Source of the DNA: Acidobacteriota bacterium
GTDB lineage: Bacteria; Acidobacteriota; Thermoanaerobaculia; Multivoradales; JAHEKO01
DNA length: 17,357 nt
Assembly (NCBI GenBank): GCA_030610025.1
Contig: JAUWSP010000007.1
Span: 1-17,357, forward strand
Direction: 5' to 3'
Every line of letters starts with the position of its first letter. Position 1 is the first letter of the stretch. Made by a program: the position numbers and the translations under genes. The notes beneath the pieces are model-generated. The model was not told the origin of the DNA. It saw only the letters and a program-made list of their open reading frames with translations, and made no database searches. Of the stretch, positions 6,120-14,814 are shown piece after piece.

Positions 6120-8756
6120 ATGTCTTCATTAGTGATTGTCGAATCCCCGGCCAAGGCCGAGACCCTGGCCCGCATCCTCGGAAGCGGCTATAACGTAGAG
6201 GCCAGCTATGGCCACGTTCGCGATCTGCCGGCCGGCGCCGACGCCATCCCGAGCAAGTTCAAGGGAGAGCCCTGGGCGCGGCTCGGCGTGAATGTCCAGC
6301 AGGACTTCGAGCCTCTCTACGTCATCCCGAACGACAAGAAGAAGTACATCAAGCGCTTGAAAGATGCCCTCGCCGGCGCCGACCAGTTGCTTCTGGCGAC
6401 GGACGAAGACAGGGAGGGCGAGAGCATCAGCTGGCACGTCGTCGAGGTGCTCAAGCCCAAGGTGCCGGTGCGGCGGATCGCCTTTCACGAGATCACCAAA
6501 GAGGCCATCCTCGCCGCCCTGGAGAATCCGCGCGACATCGATTCCAACCTGGTGCGAGCCCAGGAGAGTCGTCGAATCCTGGACCGGCTCTTCGGTTACG
6601 AGCTGTCGCCGGTGCTCTGGAAGAAGGTACAGCGTGGACTGTCCGCCGGTCGCGTGCAGAGCGTGGCGGTACGCCTTTGCGTGGAGCGCGAGCGCGAGCG
6701 TCGACGATTCAAATCCGGCTGCTATTGGGACGTCGAGGCACAGTTCGTCAAGCAAGAGCAGGCCTTCACGGCCAGGCTGGTGAGGGTCGGTGATCGCCGA
6801 TTGGCGACGGGGAAGGACTTCGATCCCGAGACCGGAGAGCTCAAGAAGCGTTCCCAAGCGCGTTGGTTGAAGGATGGGCAGGAGATCGACGACCTGATGG
6901 CAGCCTGGCAGAGTCCCTGGTCGGTGACCAGCGTCGAAAACAAGCCTCAGGTCCGTCGTCCAGCACCGCCCTTCATCACCTCCTCGCTCCAGCAGGAAGC
7001 GAACCGCAAGCTTCGTTTCTCGGCTCGACACACCATGCGCATCGCTCAGAAGCTGTATGAGGGGATGGATTTCAACGGCGACCGGATCGGGCTCATCACC
7101 TACATGCGAACCGATTCGGTCACTCTCGCAGGGCGGGCCCTCGAGGAAGCTCAAGAGGTGATCCGGGACAAGTATGGCGACGCCTACGCCCAGGGCCCTC
7201 GCCGCTACTCGACCAAGACCAAAGGAGCGCAGGAGGCCCATGAGGCCATCCGTCCCACGAAGCTCTCCCGCACTCCGGATCGGCTCAAGAATTTCCTCTC
7301 GCACGACGAGCTGCGCCTCTACGATCTGATCTGGAAGCGCACCGTGGCCAGCCAGATGGCTGAGGCCCGCCTGCGCCGCACGAGCGTCGAGATCACCGCC
7401 CCTGCCGAGGACCCGGGGTCGCAGGGCATCTTCAGCGCTACTGGAACAACTATCGAATTCCCCGGGTTTCTTCGAGCCTATGTCGAGGGCTCGGACGACC
7501 CCACGGCCGATCTGGCCGACAAGGAAGTCCTACTGCCATCCCTGGAAGCCGGAGAAGCTTGCACTCCTGAAGACCTCGAGCCCAAGAGGCGGGAGACCAT
7601 GCCCCCCGCTCGCTATTCCGAGGCCAGCCTGGTCAAGAAACTCGAGGCCGAAGGGATTGGTCGACCCTCCACCTACGCCAGCATCATCGAGACCATCCAG
7701 CAGCGGGGCTACGTCGTCAAGCAGAACAACGCCTTGGTACCGACGTTCACGGCTTTCGCTGTGACCGAGCTTCTGGAGAAGCACTTTGCAGATCTGGTGG
7801 ATACCCAATTCACGGCCCGCATGGAGCAGCAGTTGGACGACATCGCGGCCGGCAAGCTCGATTGGAAAGATCACCTGAACAGCTTCTACTATGGTGCAGG
7901 CGGGGGCGGGGCTGGTCTGGAAGACCAGATCAAGAAGGAGGAGCCCAAGATCGACTTCCCCGCCATCGAGATCGGCGAGCACCCCGAGTCCGGCAAGCCG
8001 ATCGTCATCCGAGTGGGACGGTACGGACCCTATCTCCAGGTCGAGGATTCAGAGGGCGAAAAGGTACACGCTTCGGTTCCCGATGACGTGGCGCCTGCCG
8101 ACCTGACCGTCGACGAGGCGGTCAGACTGCTGGAGAAGGCCAGGCAGGGCGCACAGCTGCTCGGGCACCACCCAGAGAACCACGAGAACGTCTATCTGGC
8201 ACACGGCCGCTTTGGCGCCTACGTGCAGCTCGGTGAGACGCCCGAGAGGGGCTCGAAGGAGCCAAAACCCAAGAGGGCCTCCCTGCCAAAGGGTGTCGCC
8301 GAAGAGGCAGTGACGCTGGAAGAGGCACTCCTCTGGCTGTCTCTTCCCAAAACCCTGGGGGTCGATCCCGAAACAGAGGAGGAAGTGATTGCCACCAGCG
8401 GACGCTTCGGGCCCTTCATCAAACGTGGCAAGGACACCCGGTCCCTGACTGCCGAGGATGACGTCTATTCCATCGAGCTGCCACGTGCCCTGGAGCTCTT
8501 GGCACAGCCCAAGGCTCGCCGTGGCCAGCGCCGGGCTCAGCGCAAGATCTTGAAGGACTTTGGCGCCTTCGAAGGTGGCGGGAACCTACAGCTCCTCGAT
8601 GGAGCCTATGGGCCCTACCTCACCAACGGTGAGCTCAACGCCTCGCTGCCCAAGGGCACCGATGCTTCGGCTCTGACGGCAGAGGCCGCCTCCACTCTGC
8701 TCCGCGAGCGTGGCAAGCCGCCCAAGCGGCGGCAGAAGAAACGCTCTTCAAAGTAG
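6120..8756 (+). CDS. topA: Type IA DNA topoisomerase I
   Basis: 878 residues. TopA relaxes negatively supercoiled DNA by cutting one strand through a phosphotyrosine link. The TOPRIM domain starts the protein (SLVIVESPAKAET with Glu8; the acidic triad is DEDRE, D95, D97 and E99). The active-site tyrosine is Y328 in GLITYMRTDS. Instead of the cysteine-rich zinc ribbons of the E. coli enzyme, the C-terminus carries four repeats of the Toprim_C_rpt type, recognisable as GRYGPYLQ, GRFGAYVQ, GRFGPFIK and GAYGPYLT. No cysteine is present in that part. The tail is Lys/Arg-rich (KPPKRRQKKRSSK). The ATG was preferred to an in-frame TTG 15 nt upstream because AGGGA (6109-6113) sits 6 nt before it. It is followed 87 nt later by trmFO. 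Confidence 0.97.
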   Translation: MSSLVIVESPAKAETLARILGSGYNVEASYGHVRDLPAGADAIPSKFKGEPWARLGVNVQQDFEPLYVIPNDKKKYIKRLKDALAGADQLLLATDEDREGESISWHVVEVLKPKVPVRRIAFHEITKEAILAALENPRDIDSNLVRAQESRRILDRLFGYELSPVLWKKVQRGLSAGRVQSVAVRLCVERERERRRFKSGCYWDVEAQFVKQEQAFTARLVRVGDRRLATGKDFDPETGELKKRSQARWLKDGQEIDDLMAAWQSPWSVTSVENKPQVRRPAPPFITSSLQQEANRKLRFSARHTMRIAQKLYEGMDFNGDRIGLITYMRTDSVTLAGRALEEAQEVIRDKYGDAYAQGPRRYSTKTKGAQEAHEAIRPTKLSRTPDRLKNFLSHDELRLYDLIWKRTVASQMAEARLRRTSVEITAPAEDPGSQGIFSATGTTIEFPGFLRAYVEGSDDPTADLADKEVLLPSLEAGEACTPEDLEPKRRETMPPARYSEASLVKKLEAEGIGRPSTYASIIETIQQRGYVVKQNNALVPTFTAFAVTELLEKHFADLVDTQFTARMEQQLDDIAAGKLDWKDHLNSFYYGAGGGGAGLEDQIKKEEPKIDFPAIEIGEHPESGKPIVIRVGRYGPYLQVEDSEGEKVHASVPDDVAPADLTVDEAVRLLEKARQGAQLLGHHPENHENVYLAHGRFGAYVQLGETPERGSKEPKPKRASLPKGVAEEAVTLEEALLWLSLPKTLGVDPETEEEVIATSGRFGPFIKRGKDTRSLTAEDDVYSIELPRALELLAQPKARRGQRRAQRKILKDFGAFEGGGNLQLLDGAYGPYLTNGELNASLPKGTDASALTAEAASTLLRERGKPPKRRQKKRSSK

Positions 8757-8789
8757 ACATCCTCGAAGTTGTCTTCACCCACGGACCCG

Positions 8790-8808
8790 CGCTGCCGCAA
8801 GGCGAGCG
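8790..8808 (+). other. Predicted RNA hairpin with a GCAA tetraloop between topA and trmFO
   Basis: CGCTGCC, a GCAA loop and GGCGAGCG form a 7-bp stem with a single bulged G. GCAA is a GNRA-class stable tetraloop. No run of T follows, so it is not a standard intrinsic terminator. It might protect the topA mRNA 3' end or act as a transcription attenuator, or it may be chance. Confidence 0.3.
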
Positions 8809-8827
8809 AGGGCCAGCGAGCCGGACT

Positions 8828-8833
8828 TATAAT
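8828..8833 (+). promoter_or_regulatory. Perfect TATAAT -10 hexamer immediately before trmFO
   Basis: A consensus TATAAT in an otherwise GC-rich gap, ending 10 nt before the proposed GTG start of trmFO. No good -35 is visible at 16-18 nt upstream. A transcript starting at the usual distance would have a leader of only a few nucleotides, which agrees with the absence of a Shine-Dalgarno. Confidence 0.45.
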
Positions 8834-8843
8834 CCCCGACACA

Positions 8844-10196
8844 GTGTTGGGTCCAGTGACCATCATCGGAGGAGGACTGGCCGGCAGCGAGTGCGCCTTC
8901 CAGTTGGCCAATCGAGGCGTGCCTGTCGAGCTGATGGAAATGCGTCCAGTGAAGTCCACTCCGGCGCATCAAACCGATCGCTTGGCCGAACTGGTCTGTA
9001 GCAACTCCCTGAGAAGCGACGATCCGTTCCATGCGGCCGGTCTTCTGAAACGGGAGATGGAGCGCTTCGGCTCCCTGATCATCTCGGCTGCTAGAGAGGC
9101 GGCTGTGCCTGCGGGCGGCGCCCTGGCCGTCGATCGTGAGCGATTCGCCGACCGGGTTACCGATGCCATCACCACCCACCCTTTGATCCAGCTTCACCGC
9201 AAGGAGGAGATGCAGATCCCGGATGGCGAGGTGGTGGTAGCCACCGGCCCGCTGACCTCCGACGCCCTGGCAGCGCAGCTGGTGGAGCTCCTCGACGAGG
9301 ACTCGCTCTATTTCTACGATTCCATCGCTCCCATCGTGGACATCGAGAGCCTCGATATGCAGCGGCTCTTCTGGGCTTCGCGCTACGACAAGGGAAGCGG
9401 CGATGACTATCTGAACGCCCCGATGACCAGCCGTGAGTATCTGGCGTTCCACCAGGCACTTCTGGACGCCGAGCTGGCGACGCTCCGGGACTTCGAGAAG
9501 GACCTTTTCTTCGAGGGCTGCCTACCTATCGAGGAGCTCGCGAGACGGGGCGTGGACACGCTGCGATTCGGCCCCATGAAACCGGTAGGTCTTCGACTCG
9601 CCGACGGCACCAGGCCCTACGCTGTGGTACAGCTGAGGCGCGAGAGCCTGGCCCGCGAGCATTTCAATCTGGTGGGCTTCCAGACTCGCATGAAGTGGCC
9701 GGAGCAGAAAAGGGTCCTCGCCCTGATTCCTGGCTTCCAGAACGCGGAGTTTGTCCGACTCGGGCAGGTACACCGCAATACCTTCGTCAACGCGCCTCGG
9801 CATCTCGACACCTTCTACCGGATTCGCCAGTCACCCAGAGTACGTCTGGCCGGACAGATCACGGGCGTGGAAGGCTACCTGGAGTCGGCCGCCAGCGGGC
9901 TGGCTATTGCCGTCTACCTTGGCCAGCAGCTGCAAGGTTCCGACCCCGAGCCGTTCCCATCGACCACAGCGCTCGGGGCGTTGGCTCGACATCTGACGGA
10001 GTCGGACCCGAAGACCTTCAAACCCGCCAACATCAACTATGGCCTCTTCCCGGAGCTGGCTCGAAGGGTACCCAAGAGGCAGCGACGACAGGCTTTCGCC
10101 GATCGCGCCCGACACGACCTGGATCTCTGGTCGGCCCGACAGGGTGTCGAACTGGCCGAAGTCCCGGCACTGGACGAATCGGGAGATGACTGTTGA
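8844..10196 (+). CDS. trmFO: Methylenetetrahydrofolate--tRNA-(uracil-5-)-methyltransferase TrmFO
   Basis: 450 residues from the proposed GTG. TrmFO makes 5-methyluridine at position 54 of the tRNA T-loop using methylenetetrahydrofolate and FAD, replacing the SAM-dependent TrmA of E. coli. The FAD-binding motif TIIGGGLAGSECA is at the N-terminus, and EMRPVKSTPAHQTD and LVCSNSLRSD (Cys52) follow. Cys226 lies in FEGCLPIEEL, matching the catalytic cysteine region known for the family. The frame stays open to a TTG at 8769, but family members start a few residues before the GGGLAG motif, so GTG 8844 is favoured; TTG 8847 or GTG 8856 are possible. There is no Shine-Dalgarno, but a TATAAT lies just upstream. 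Its stop overlaps the TTG start of xerC. Confidence 0.95.
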   Translation: MLGPVTIIGGGLAGSECAFQLANRGVPVELMEMRPVKSTPAHQTDRLAELVCSNSLRSDDPFHAAGLLKREMERFGSLIISAAREAAVPAGGALAVDRERFADRVTDAITTHPLIQLHRKEEMQIPDGEVVVATGPLTSDALAAQLVELLDEDSLYFYDSIAPIVDIESLDMQRLFWASRYDKGSGDDYLNAPMTSREYLAFHQALLDAELATLRDFEKDLFFEGCLPIEELARRGVDTLRFGPMKPVGLRLADGTRPYAVVQLRRESLAREHFNLVGFQTRMKWPEQKRVLALIPGFQNAEFVRLGQVHRNTFVNAPRHLDTFYRIRQSPRVRLAGQITGVEGYLESAASGLAIAVYLGQQLQGSDPEPFPSTTALGALARHLTESDPKTFKPANINYGLFPELARRVPKRQRRQAFADRARHDLDLWSARQGVELAEVPALDESGDDC

Positions 10197-11113
10197 AGAA
10201 GCTCATCGGGCGCTTCCTGCGGCATCTGGACGAGGAGCGAGGCTTCTCGGCCCACACCGTTCGCGCCTACCAGCGAGACCTCGAGCGTTTCTTGCAGTTC
10301 CTCGCTGTCGATTTTCTGAGCCAGGAACCTTCGGCGATCCGGCCCGACGCTGTCGACTCGCTAGCCGTCAGGTCCTTTCTCGCTTCACAGGCCAGAGCCG
10401 GCCTCGGTCCGCAATCCCAGGCCAGAAGCCTGTCTGCCCTGCGCAGCCTCTTTCGCTACGCCTGTCGCGAGCAAACCCTGGTCCGCAATCCTGCAGAGGG
10501 TGTCCGCACTCCCAAGCAAACGAGGTCGCTGCCACGACACTTGCGACCCGGTGAAGTAGAAAACCTGTTGGAGGCGGCGGATGGCGATGAGCCTCTGGCG
10601 CGCCGTGACTCGGCAATCCTGGAACTCCTCTATGCCTCGGGCCTACGGGTCAGCGAGCTGGCCGGCCTCGACTGGACAGACCTGGACCTGGAGGCCCGTA
10701 CCCTTCGGGTGATGGGCAAGGGCGGTAAGGAGCGCATGGTGCCCTTCGGCAAACCGGCCGCCCAGGCGCTCGCACGATGGTTCCAGGTCTGGGACGAGGT
10801 GCGAGACCCCTCGCGAGGTCAATCGGAGCCGATCTTCCTGAACTATCGGGGCAGCCGACTCAGCGCCCGCTCCGTGCGGCGCATCCTCGACCGGTACGTC
10901 GAGAAGGCGGCCCTGGCAGCCGGCGTACATCCGCATACCCTGCGGCACACCTTCGCCACCCACCTCCTCGAGGGCGGAGCCGATCTGCGAACGATCCAGG
11001 AGCTTCTCGGACATAGCTCACTGTCTACGACCCAGCGGTACACGCATCTCGAGCTCGAGCGCCTGTTGCAGGTCTACCGAGAGGCTCATCCCCGGGCCAA
11101 GGAGAAACCATGA
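10193..11113 (+). CDS. xerC: Tyrosine recombinase XerC
   Basis: 306 residues. Xer recombinases resolve chromosome dimers at dif sites near the terminus, normally with a XerD partner and FtsK. The N-terminal SAM-like core-binding domain covers about 1-85. The catalytic domain has R152 (GLRVSEL), K176 (GKGGKER), H248 and R251 (HPHTLRHTF), H274 (LLGHSS) and the nucleophile Y283 (QRYTHL), so the full R-K-H-R-H-Y set is present. XerC rather than XerD is inferred from the trmFO-xerC-hslV context. Start is TTG with GGGAG 7 nt upstream; it overlaps the trmFO stop as TTGA, and its own stop overlaps the next gene as ATGA. Translational coupling is likely on both sides. Confidence 0.94.
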   Translation: MKKLIGRFLRHLDEERGFSAHTVRAYQRDLERFLQFLAVDFLSQEPSAIRPDAVDSLAVRSFLASQARAGLGPQSQARSLSALRSLFRYACREQTLVRNPAEGVRTPKQTRSLPRHLRPGEVENLLEAADGDEPLARRDSAILELLYASGLRVSELAGLDWTDLDLEARTLRVMGKGGKERMVPFGKPAAQALARWFQVWDEVRDPSRGQSEPIFLNYRGSRLSARSVRRILDRYVEKAALAAGVHPHTLRHTFATHLLEGGADLRTIQELLGHSSLSTTQRYTHLELERLLQVYREAHPRAKEKP

Positions 11114-11700
11114 CCGGACCAGCTGCCGGAGATGGCAACACTCTCCAGGTAAGTCGCTTTTCCTGCACACCCTCGGGTGTCATAGCTTCCAGCCGAAGGT
11201 GGTTCTCGGCCTTTCTACTGGTGCTCGCTCTCGTCATGGCGGTGGCGACCCTTGCCATGGTCCTGGCCGACCGATTCGTACCTGCTCTGTTGGCCGCAGG
11301 AGTCGGTCTCGTCGTCGGCATGGCCTGGAGGATGAGTCGCGAGCTGAGTCCGCAACAGCTCGAGATCTCGAGAAACCGAATGACGGTCCAGACCACCACT
11401 GTCCGATTCGAGGTGCCACTCGAAGGCGCTTCCGCAAGAGCTCTCACAAGCGAAGAAGTCGCCCACATTCGCCGGCTGGCGTCGACGGCAGGCCTGGTGG
11501 CCGGTGTCGGTGGATTCGATTCACACCTGCTCGGCGAGTTCGACCTCTACGCAACCGACCTCGATCACGCGGTGCTGATCGAATGCGGAGAGGGTCGCTT
11601 CGTGGTCACGCCCGACAACCCAGAAGAGTTCTTGGAGGTGGCGGCACAGTCCGGTGCCAAGATCCGAGGCCCCCTGCTACAATCCGAACCTCATGAATAG
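11110..11700 (+). CDS. Membrane protein with PH-like (bPH) domain, unknown function
   Basis: 196 residues. After a soluble stretch of about 28 residues there are two predicted membrane segments (about 30-53 and 57-74) with a short turn between them. The rest (about 80-185) looks like a bacterial pleckstrin-homology-like domain: alternating strands (LEISRNRMTVQTTTVRFEVPLEG), and LYATDLDHAVLIECGEGRFVVTPDNPEEFLE, a strand-turn-helix ending typical of bPH proteins. No catalytic motif is seen. AAGGAG lies 6 nt before the ATG. Its ATG overlaps the xerC stop by 4 nt and its last codons overlap the hslV start by 8 nt. It interrupts the usual xerC-hslV pairing, so it may be a lineage-specific insertion in a conserved operon. 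Function cannot be told from sequence. Confidence 0.75.
   Translation: MTGPAAGDGNTLQVSRFSCTPSGVIASSRRWFSAFLLVLALVMAVATLAMVLADRFVPALLAAGVGLVVGMAWRMSRELSPQQLEISRNRMTVQTTTVRFEVPLEGASARALTSEEVAHIRRLASTAGLVAGVGGFDSHLLGEFDLYATDLDHAVLIECGEGRFVVTPDNPEEFLEVAAQSGAKIRGPLLQSEPHE
11675..11683 (+). promoter_or_regulatory. Extended -10 element TGCTACAAT before hslV
   Basis: TGC plus TACAAT, five of six matches to TATAAT, ending 9 nt before the hslV ATG and lying inside the last codons of the upstream PH-domain gene. A weak -35, GTGCCA, is 18 nt further upstream at 11654-11659. It would let hslVU be transcribed separately, for example in response to stress, though that regulation is inference. Confidence 0.45.
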
Positions 11701-12229
11701 CTTCTCTGCCACCACCATTCTGATGGTCCGCCGTGACGGCAAGACGTGCATGGCGAGCGACGGCCAGGTGACCTTCAACAACACGATCATCAAGGCCAGC
11801 GCAAACAAGGTGAAGCGAGCCGGCAAGGGCCAGGTGCTGGTCGGTTTCGCCGGCGGCGCTGCCGACGGACTGGCCCTCTACAGTCGATTCGAGGCCAAGC
11901 TGGACGAGTTCCAGGGCAATCTGGAACGCGCGGTTGTCGAACTGGCCAAGGATTGGCGCACCGACCGGGTTCTGCGCCAGCTGCAGGCCCAAATGATCGT
12001 CGCCGACCAGCAAAAGAGCTTCTTCGTGTCCGGCAATGGGGATCTCATGCAACCCGACGAGGACGGGATTCTAGCCATCGGCTCCGGGGCCAATTTCGCT
12101 CTTGCGGCGGCCCGAGCGCTGGTCGACCACACCGAAATGTCAGCCGTCGAGATCGTCAGCAAGGCGATGAAGATCGCTGCCGATATCTGCGTTTTCACCA
12201 ATCACCAACTCACTCTCGAGGAGCTCTGA
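11693..12229 (+). CDS. hslV: ATP-dependent protease subunit HslV (ClpQ)
   Basis: 178 residues. HslV is the threonine-peptidase core that, with the HslU unfoldase, forms a cytoplasmic proteasome-like protease. The mature-type sequence [10 protein letters not shown] aligns without gaps to the E. coli enzyme, giving catalytic Thr at residue 7, Asp at 23 (ASDGQ) and Lys at 39 (NKVKRAG). [16 protein letters not shown] and [16 protein letters not shown] are also conserved. Before the Thr is a six-residue leader MNSFSA, like the B. subtilis CodW leader but with Asn at position 2. The ATG was chosen over a GTG 39 nt upstream because the family alignment begins here; no Shine-Dalgarno is present. It overlaps the previous gene by 8 nt and precedes hslU by 4 nt. 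Confidence 0.96.
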   Translation: MNSFSATTILMVRRDGKTCMASDGQVTFNNTIIKASANKVKRAGKGQVLVGFAGGAADGLALYSRFEAKLDEFQGNLERAVVELAKDWRTDRVLRQLQAQMIVADQQKSFFVSGNGDLMQPDEDGILAIGSGANFALAAARALVDHTEMSAVEIVSKAMKIAADICVFTNHQLTLEEL

Positions 12230-12233
12230 ACCC

Positions 12234-13604
12234 GTGGCACCTCTAGCTTCGATAGTCTCAGGCCCGCCTCTGAGCCTGGAAGATCTCACGCCCCGGCAGA
12301 TCGTTGCCGAGCTCGACAAGTACGTCGTTGGCCAGCACGATGCCAAGCGCGCCGTGGCCATCGCGATGCGCAATCGATGGCGTCGTCAACAGCTCGATCC
12401 GGAGATGGCGGAGGAAGTGCTGCCCAAGAACATCCTCATGATCGGTCCGACCGGTGTCGGCAAGACCGAGATCGCGCGCCGACTCGCCCGCCTGGCGAAG
12501 GCCCCTTTCTCAAAAGTCGAAGCCAGCAAGTTCACCGAGGTCGGCTACGTCGGCCGCGACGTAGAGTCCATGGTGCGCGATCTCGTGGAGGTGGCGGTAG
12601 GCATGGTACGAGAAGAGACTCGGGCGGCCGTGTACGACAAGGCGGCTGAACGAGCCGAGGACCGGCTCCTGCAGTTGCTCGTACCCCCATCGGCACCCGG
12701 CACCGTGAATCCAGAGGAGGCCGACCCGCAGTCCACACGGGAGAAGTTTCGACAGAAGCTGCGTTCCGGCAAGCTCGACGATCGAACCGTCGAAATCGAG
12801 GTCGAGGACTCCTCGCTTCCCAGCTTCGAGATGTTCACTCCGCAAGGCGTCGAGGAAGTGGGAATCAATCTCAAGGAGATGATGCCTGGCTTCTTCGGAC
12901 GCCGGCAGAAGCAGAGCGTTCGTGTCGGCGAGGCGCGGGAGATCCTCCTGCAGGAAGAAGCGGAGAAGCTCATCGACCGGCAGCAGGTCAGTCGAGATGC
13001 GCGATGGCGGGTCGAACAAGGGGGCATCGTGTTCCTGGATGAGATCGACAAGATCGCCGGGCACGATCAGGGGCAGGGGCCCGACATCTCCCGGGAGGGC
13101 GTCCAGAGGGATCTGCTCCCCATCGTGGAAGGCAGCACCGTCGCCACCAAATACGGTTCCGTCAAGACCGACCACATCCTGTTCATCGCCGCGGGTGCCT
13201 TCCACGCAAGTAAACCGTCGGATTTGATTCCCGAGCTCCAGGGTCGCTTCCCCATCAGGGTCGAGCTCAACGCGCTGACCGAAGAGGACTTCATCCGCAT
13301 CCTCACAGAGCCGGAGAACGCGTTGACCAAGCAGTACGTCGCCCTGCTCGATACCGAGGGCATGGAGATCGTCTTCACCGAAGATGCCGTCCGGGAGATC
13401 GCGCGGCTGGCCGTTGAAGTCAACTCCACGACAGAGAACATCGGTGCCCGGCGCCTGGCCACTCTTCTCGAGCGGGTTCTCGACGAGGTCTCCTTCGAAG
13501 CTCCCGACATGAAGGGAGTTCGAGTCGATATCGATGCCGCCTATGTGAATCGCGCTCTCTCGGATATCGTCAAGGATCAGGACCTGACTCGCTATGTCCT
13601 CTAG
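12234..13604 (+). CDS. hslU: ATP-dependent protease ATPase subunit HslU (ClpY)
   Basis: 456 residues, an AAA+ unfoldase that feeds substrates into HslV. The Walker A motif GPTGVGKT is at 71-78, the pore loop GYVGRD at 104-109, Walker B with LDEID at 268-272, and sensor/arginine regions such as [15 protein letters not shown] near the C-terminus. The intermediate (I) domain lies about 115-250. The C-terminal tail, DQDLTRYVL, resembles the HslU tail that docks into HslV pockets, supporting a working pair with the upstream gene. GTG start with GAGGAG 9 nt before it, inside the end of hslV. Its stop overlaps the start of the next lipoprotein gene by 11 nt. Length is normal for the family. Confidence 0.97.
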   Translation: MAPLASIVSGPPLSLEDLTPRQIVAELDKYVVGQHDAKRAVAIAMRNRWRRQQLDPEMAEEVLPKNILMIGPTGVGKTEIARRLARLAKAPFSKVEASKFTEVGYVGRDVESMVRDLVEVAVGMVREETRAAVYDKAAERAEDRLLQLLVPPSAPGTVNPEEADPQSTREKFRQKLRSGKLDDRTVEIEVEDSSLPSFEMFTPQGVEEVGINLKEMMPGFFGRRQKQSVRVGEAREILLQEEAEKLIDRQQVSRDARWRVEQGGIVFLDEIDKIAGHDQGQGPDISREGVQRDLLPIVEGSTVATKYGSVKTDHILFIAAGAFHASKPSDLIPELQGRFPIRVELNALTEEDFIRILTEPENALTKQYVALLDTEGMEIVFTEDAVREIARLAVEVNSTTENIGARRLATLLERVLDEVSFEAPDMKGVRVDIDAAYVNRALSDIVKDQDLTRYVL

Positions 13605-14814
13605 TCCGCTCGCCGCGCTTCGCCGTTCATCATGGATCGTCCTCTGGGCCCTCCTGCTGGCCAGTCCTCTGTGGCTGGCCTGCGGGCGCAAGGAGCCACC
13701 GAGGCCGCCGGCCAGCAAGGTGCCGGCGAAGATCATGGACCTGACGGTGCAGCAACGGGGGATGGAGCTTCTCCTGACCTTGACCTACCCCTCCGCCACG
13801 ATGGGCGGCCTCGCGATCGCCGAAATCGAGGCCGTGGAGATCTGGGAGGTCGTCCGCGTTGTCTCTCCACTGGTAGGAGAGGGGGATGACATCGAGGCAG
13901 ACGAGGAAGCGCTCGAGGGTGGTGAGGAACCCGAAATGGACCTCGAGGAAGTACCAGAGCCAGAGCCTGGACTCTTCCAGCTGCCCGCCGAGATGCCGGA
14001 CGAAGAGCAAATGGAAGACCTGGTTCGGGTCGATCCGCGCGAGTTTCGTCAATCGGCACAGCTGCGGTGGGCTCTTCGAGACACCGAACTGAGCTCAGCC
14101 GTACAGGGCGGCCAACTGCTGATTCGCCTGCCCTTGGACGAGATTCCCGAACAGGATGAGGTCAGGGTCTTCGCGGCAAGAACGGTGGCCGGCCCAAGGC
14201 TCATCTCACAATTCTCCAATCTGGCGAGTATCGGCCTGCGGCAGCCGCTCCCCGCTCCGAGCCCTATTGCGGTCACTTCGACCGCCTCGGGTGTGGAGCT
14301 CGCCTGGGAGGCTGAAGACGGCGGCAAGGGGTACAACGTCTATCGACGAAACGCCAAGGTCAAGGAGTACGGGGCACCTCTGGCAACCGTGCCTCCAGAG
14401 ATTCTGTCGTTCATCGACCGATCGGCAGTCTTCGGCAACCGCTACATCTACACGGTAACCGTCGTCTCCTCGACCGGCCCGCTGGTGGAAAGCCGCATCG
14501 CTTCGGAGCACGAGGTGGACTACGAGGATCGCTTCCCACCCTCGGCTCCTGAGAACATCGTCGCCCTCGCCGAGGAGGGACGAGTTCGCCTGCTCTGGGA
14601 GCTGGCTCCGGAAAACGACGTATCCGGCTACCGGGTATTCCGTCAGGCGCCAGGCGAGGACTATCGCTCCATCACCCCAGAACTGGTCATCGGCTCCGAG
14701 TTGTTGGATCGCGATGTCGTGTCGGGAACCACCTACGTCTACTTCGTCACCGCGGTCGACGGCGCGAACAACCAGAGCGAGGCCAGCAAGACCACGACGG
14801 CTCAGGTGCCATGA
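13594..14814 (+). CDS. Lipoprotein with fibronectin type III-like domains
   Basis: 406 residues. The signal peptide ends in the lipobox LWLAC with Cys30 as the lipid anchor, followed by GRKEPPRPP. Two fibronectin-III-like domains are clear (about 219-311 and 315-406, with GYNVYRRN and GYRVFRQA strands typical of the fold). The first third (about 40-215) also looks like an FN3 domain split by a strongly acidic insertion at about 95-145 (rich in Glu and Asp). Such domains bind polysaccharide or other proteins on the cell surface or in the periplasm. No enzyme motif is seen. The ATG lies inside hslU (11-nt overlap), with AGGA about 11 nt upstream, and the stop overlaps the dapF start. It is therefore co-transcribed with housekeeping genes despite an envelope role. 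Confidence 0.8.
   Translation: MSSSPLAALRRSSWIVLWALLLASPLWLACGRKEPPRPPASKVPAKIMDLTVQQRGMELLLTLTYPSATMGGLAIAEIEAVEIWEVVRVVSPLVGEGDDIEADEEALEGGEEPEMDLEEVPEPEPGLFQLPAEMPDEEQMEDLVRVDPREFRQSAQLRWALRDTELSSAVQGGQLLIRLPLDEIPEQDEVRVFAARTVAGPRLISQFSNLASIGLRQPLPAPSPIAVTSTASGVELAWEAEDGGKGYNVYRRNAKVKEYGAPLATVPPEILSFIDRSAVFGNRYIYTVTVVSSTGPLVESRIASEHEVDYEDRFPPSAPENIVALAEEGRVRLLWELAPENDVSGYRVFRQAPGEDYRSITPELVIGSELLDRDVVSGTTYVYFVTAVDGANNQSEASKTTTAQVP

Noticed and set aside
6129..7304. Long minus-strand open frame (391 codons) opposite topA
   Set aside because: It is fully antisense to the strongly conserved topA catalytic region. Its translation shows no domain, and GC-rich coding DNA often leaves the opposite strand open.
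12510..13736. Long minus-strand open frame (408 codons) opposite hslU
   Set aside because: It lies across the conserved AAA+ gene and the start of the next one. Its translation has no recognisable motif and no ribosome binding site logic.
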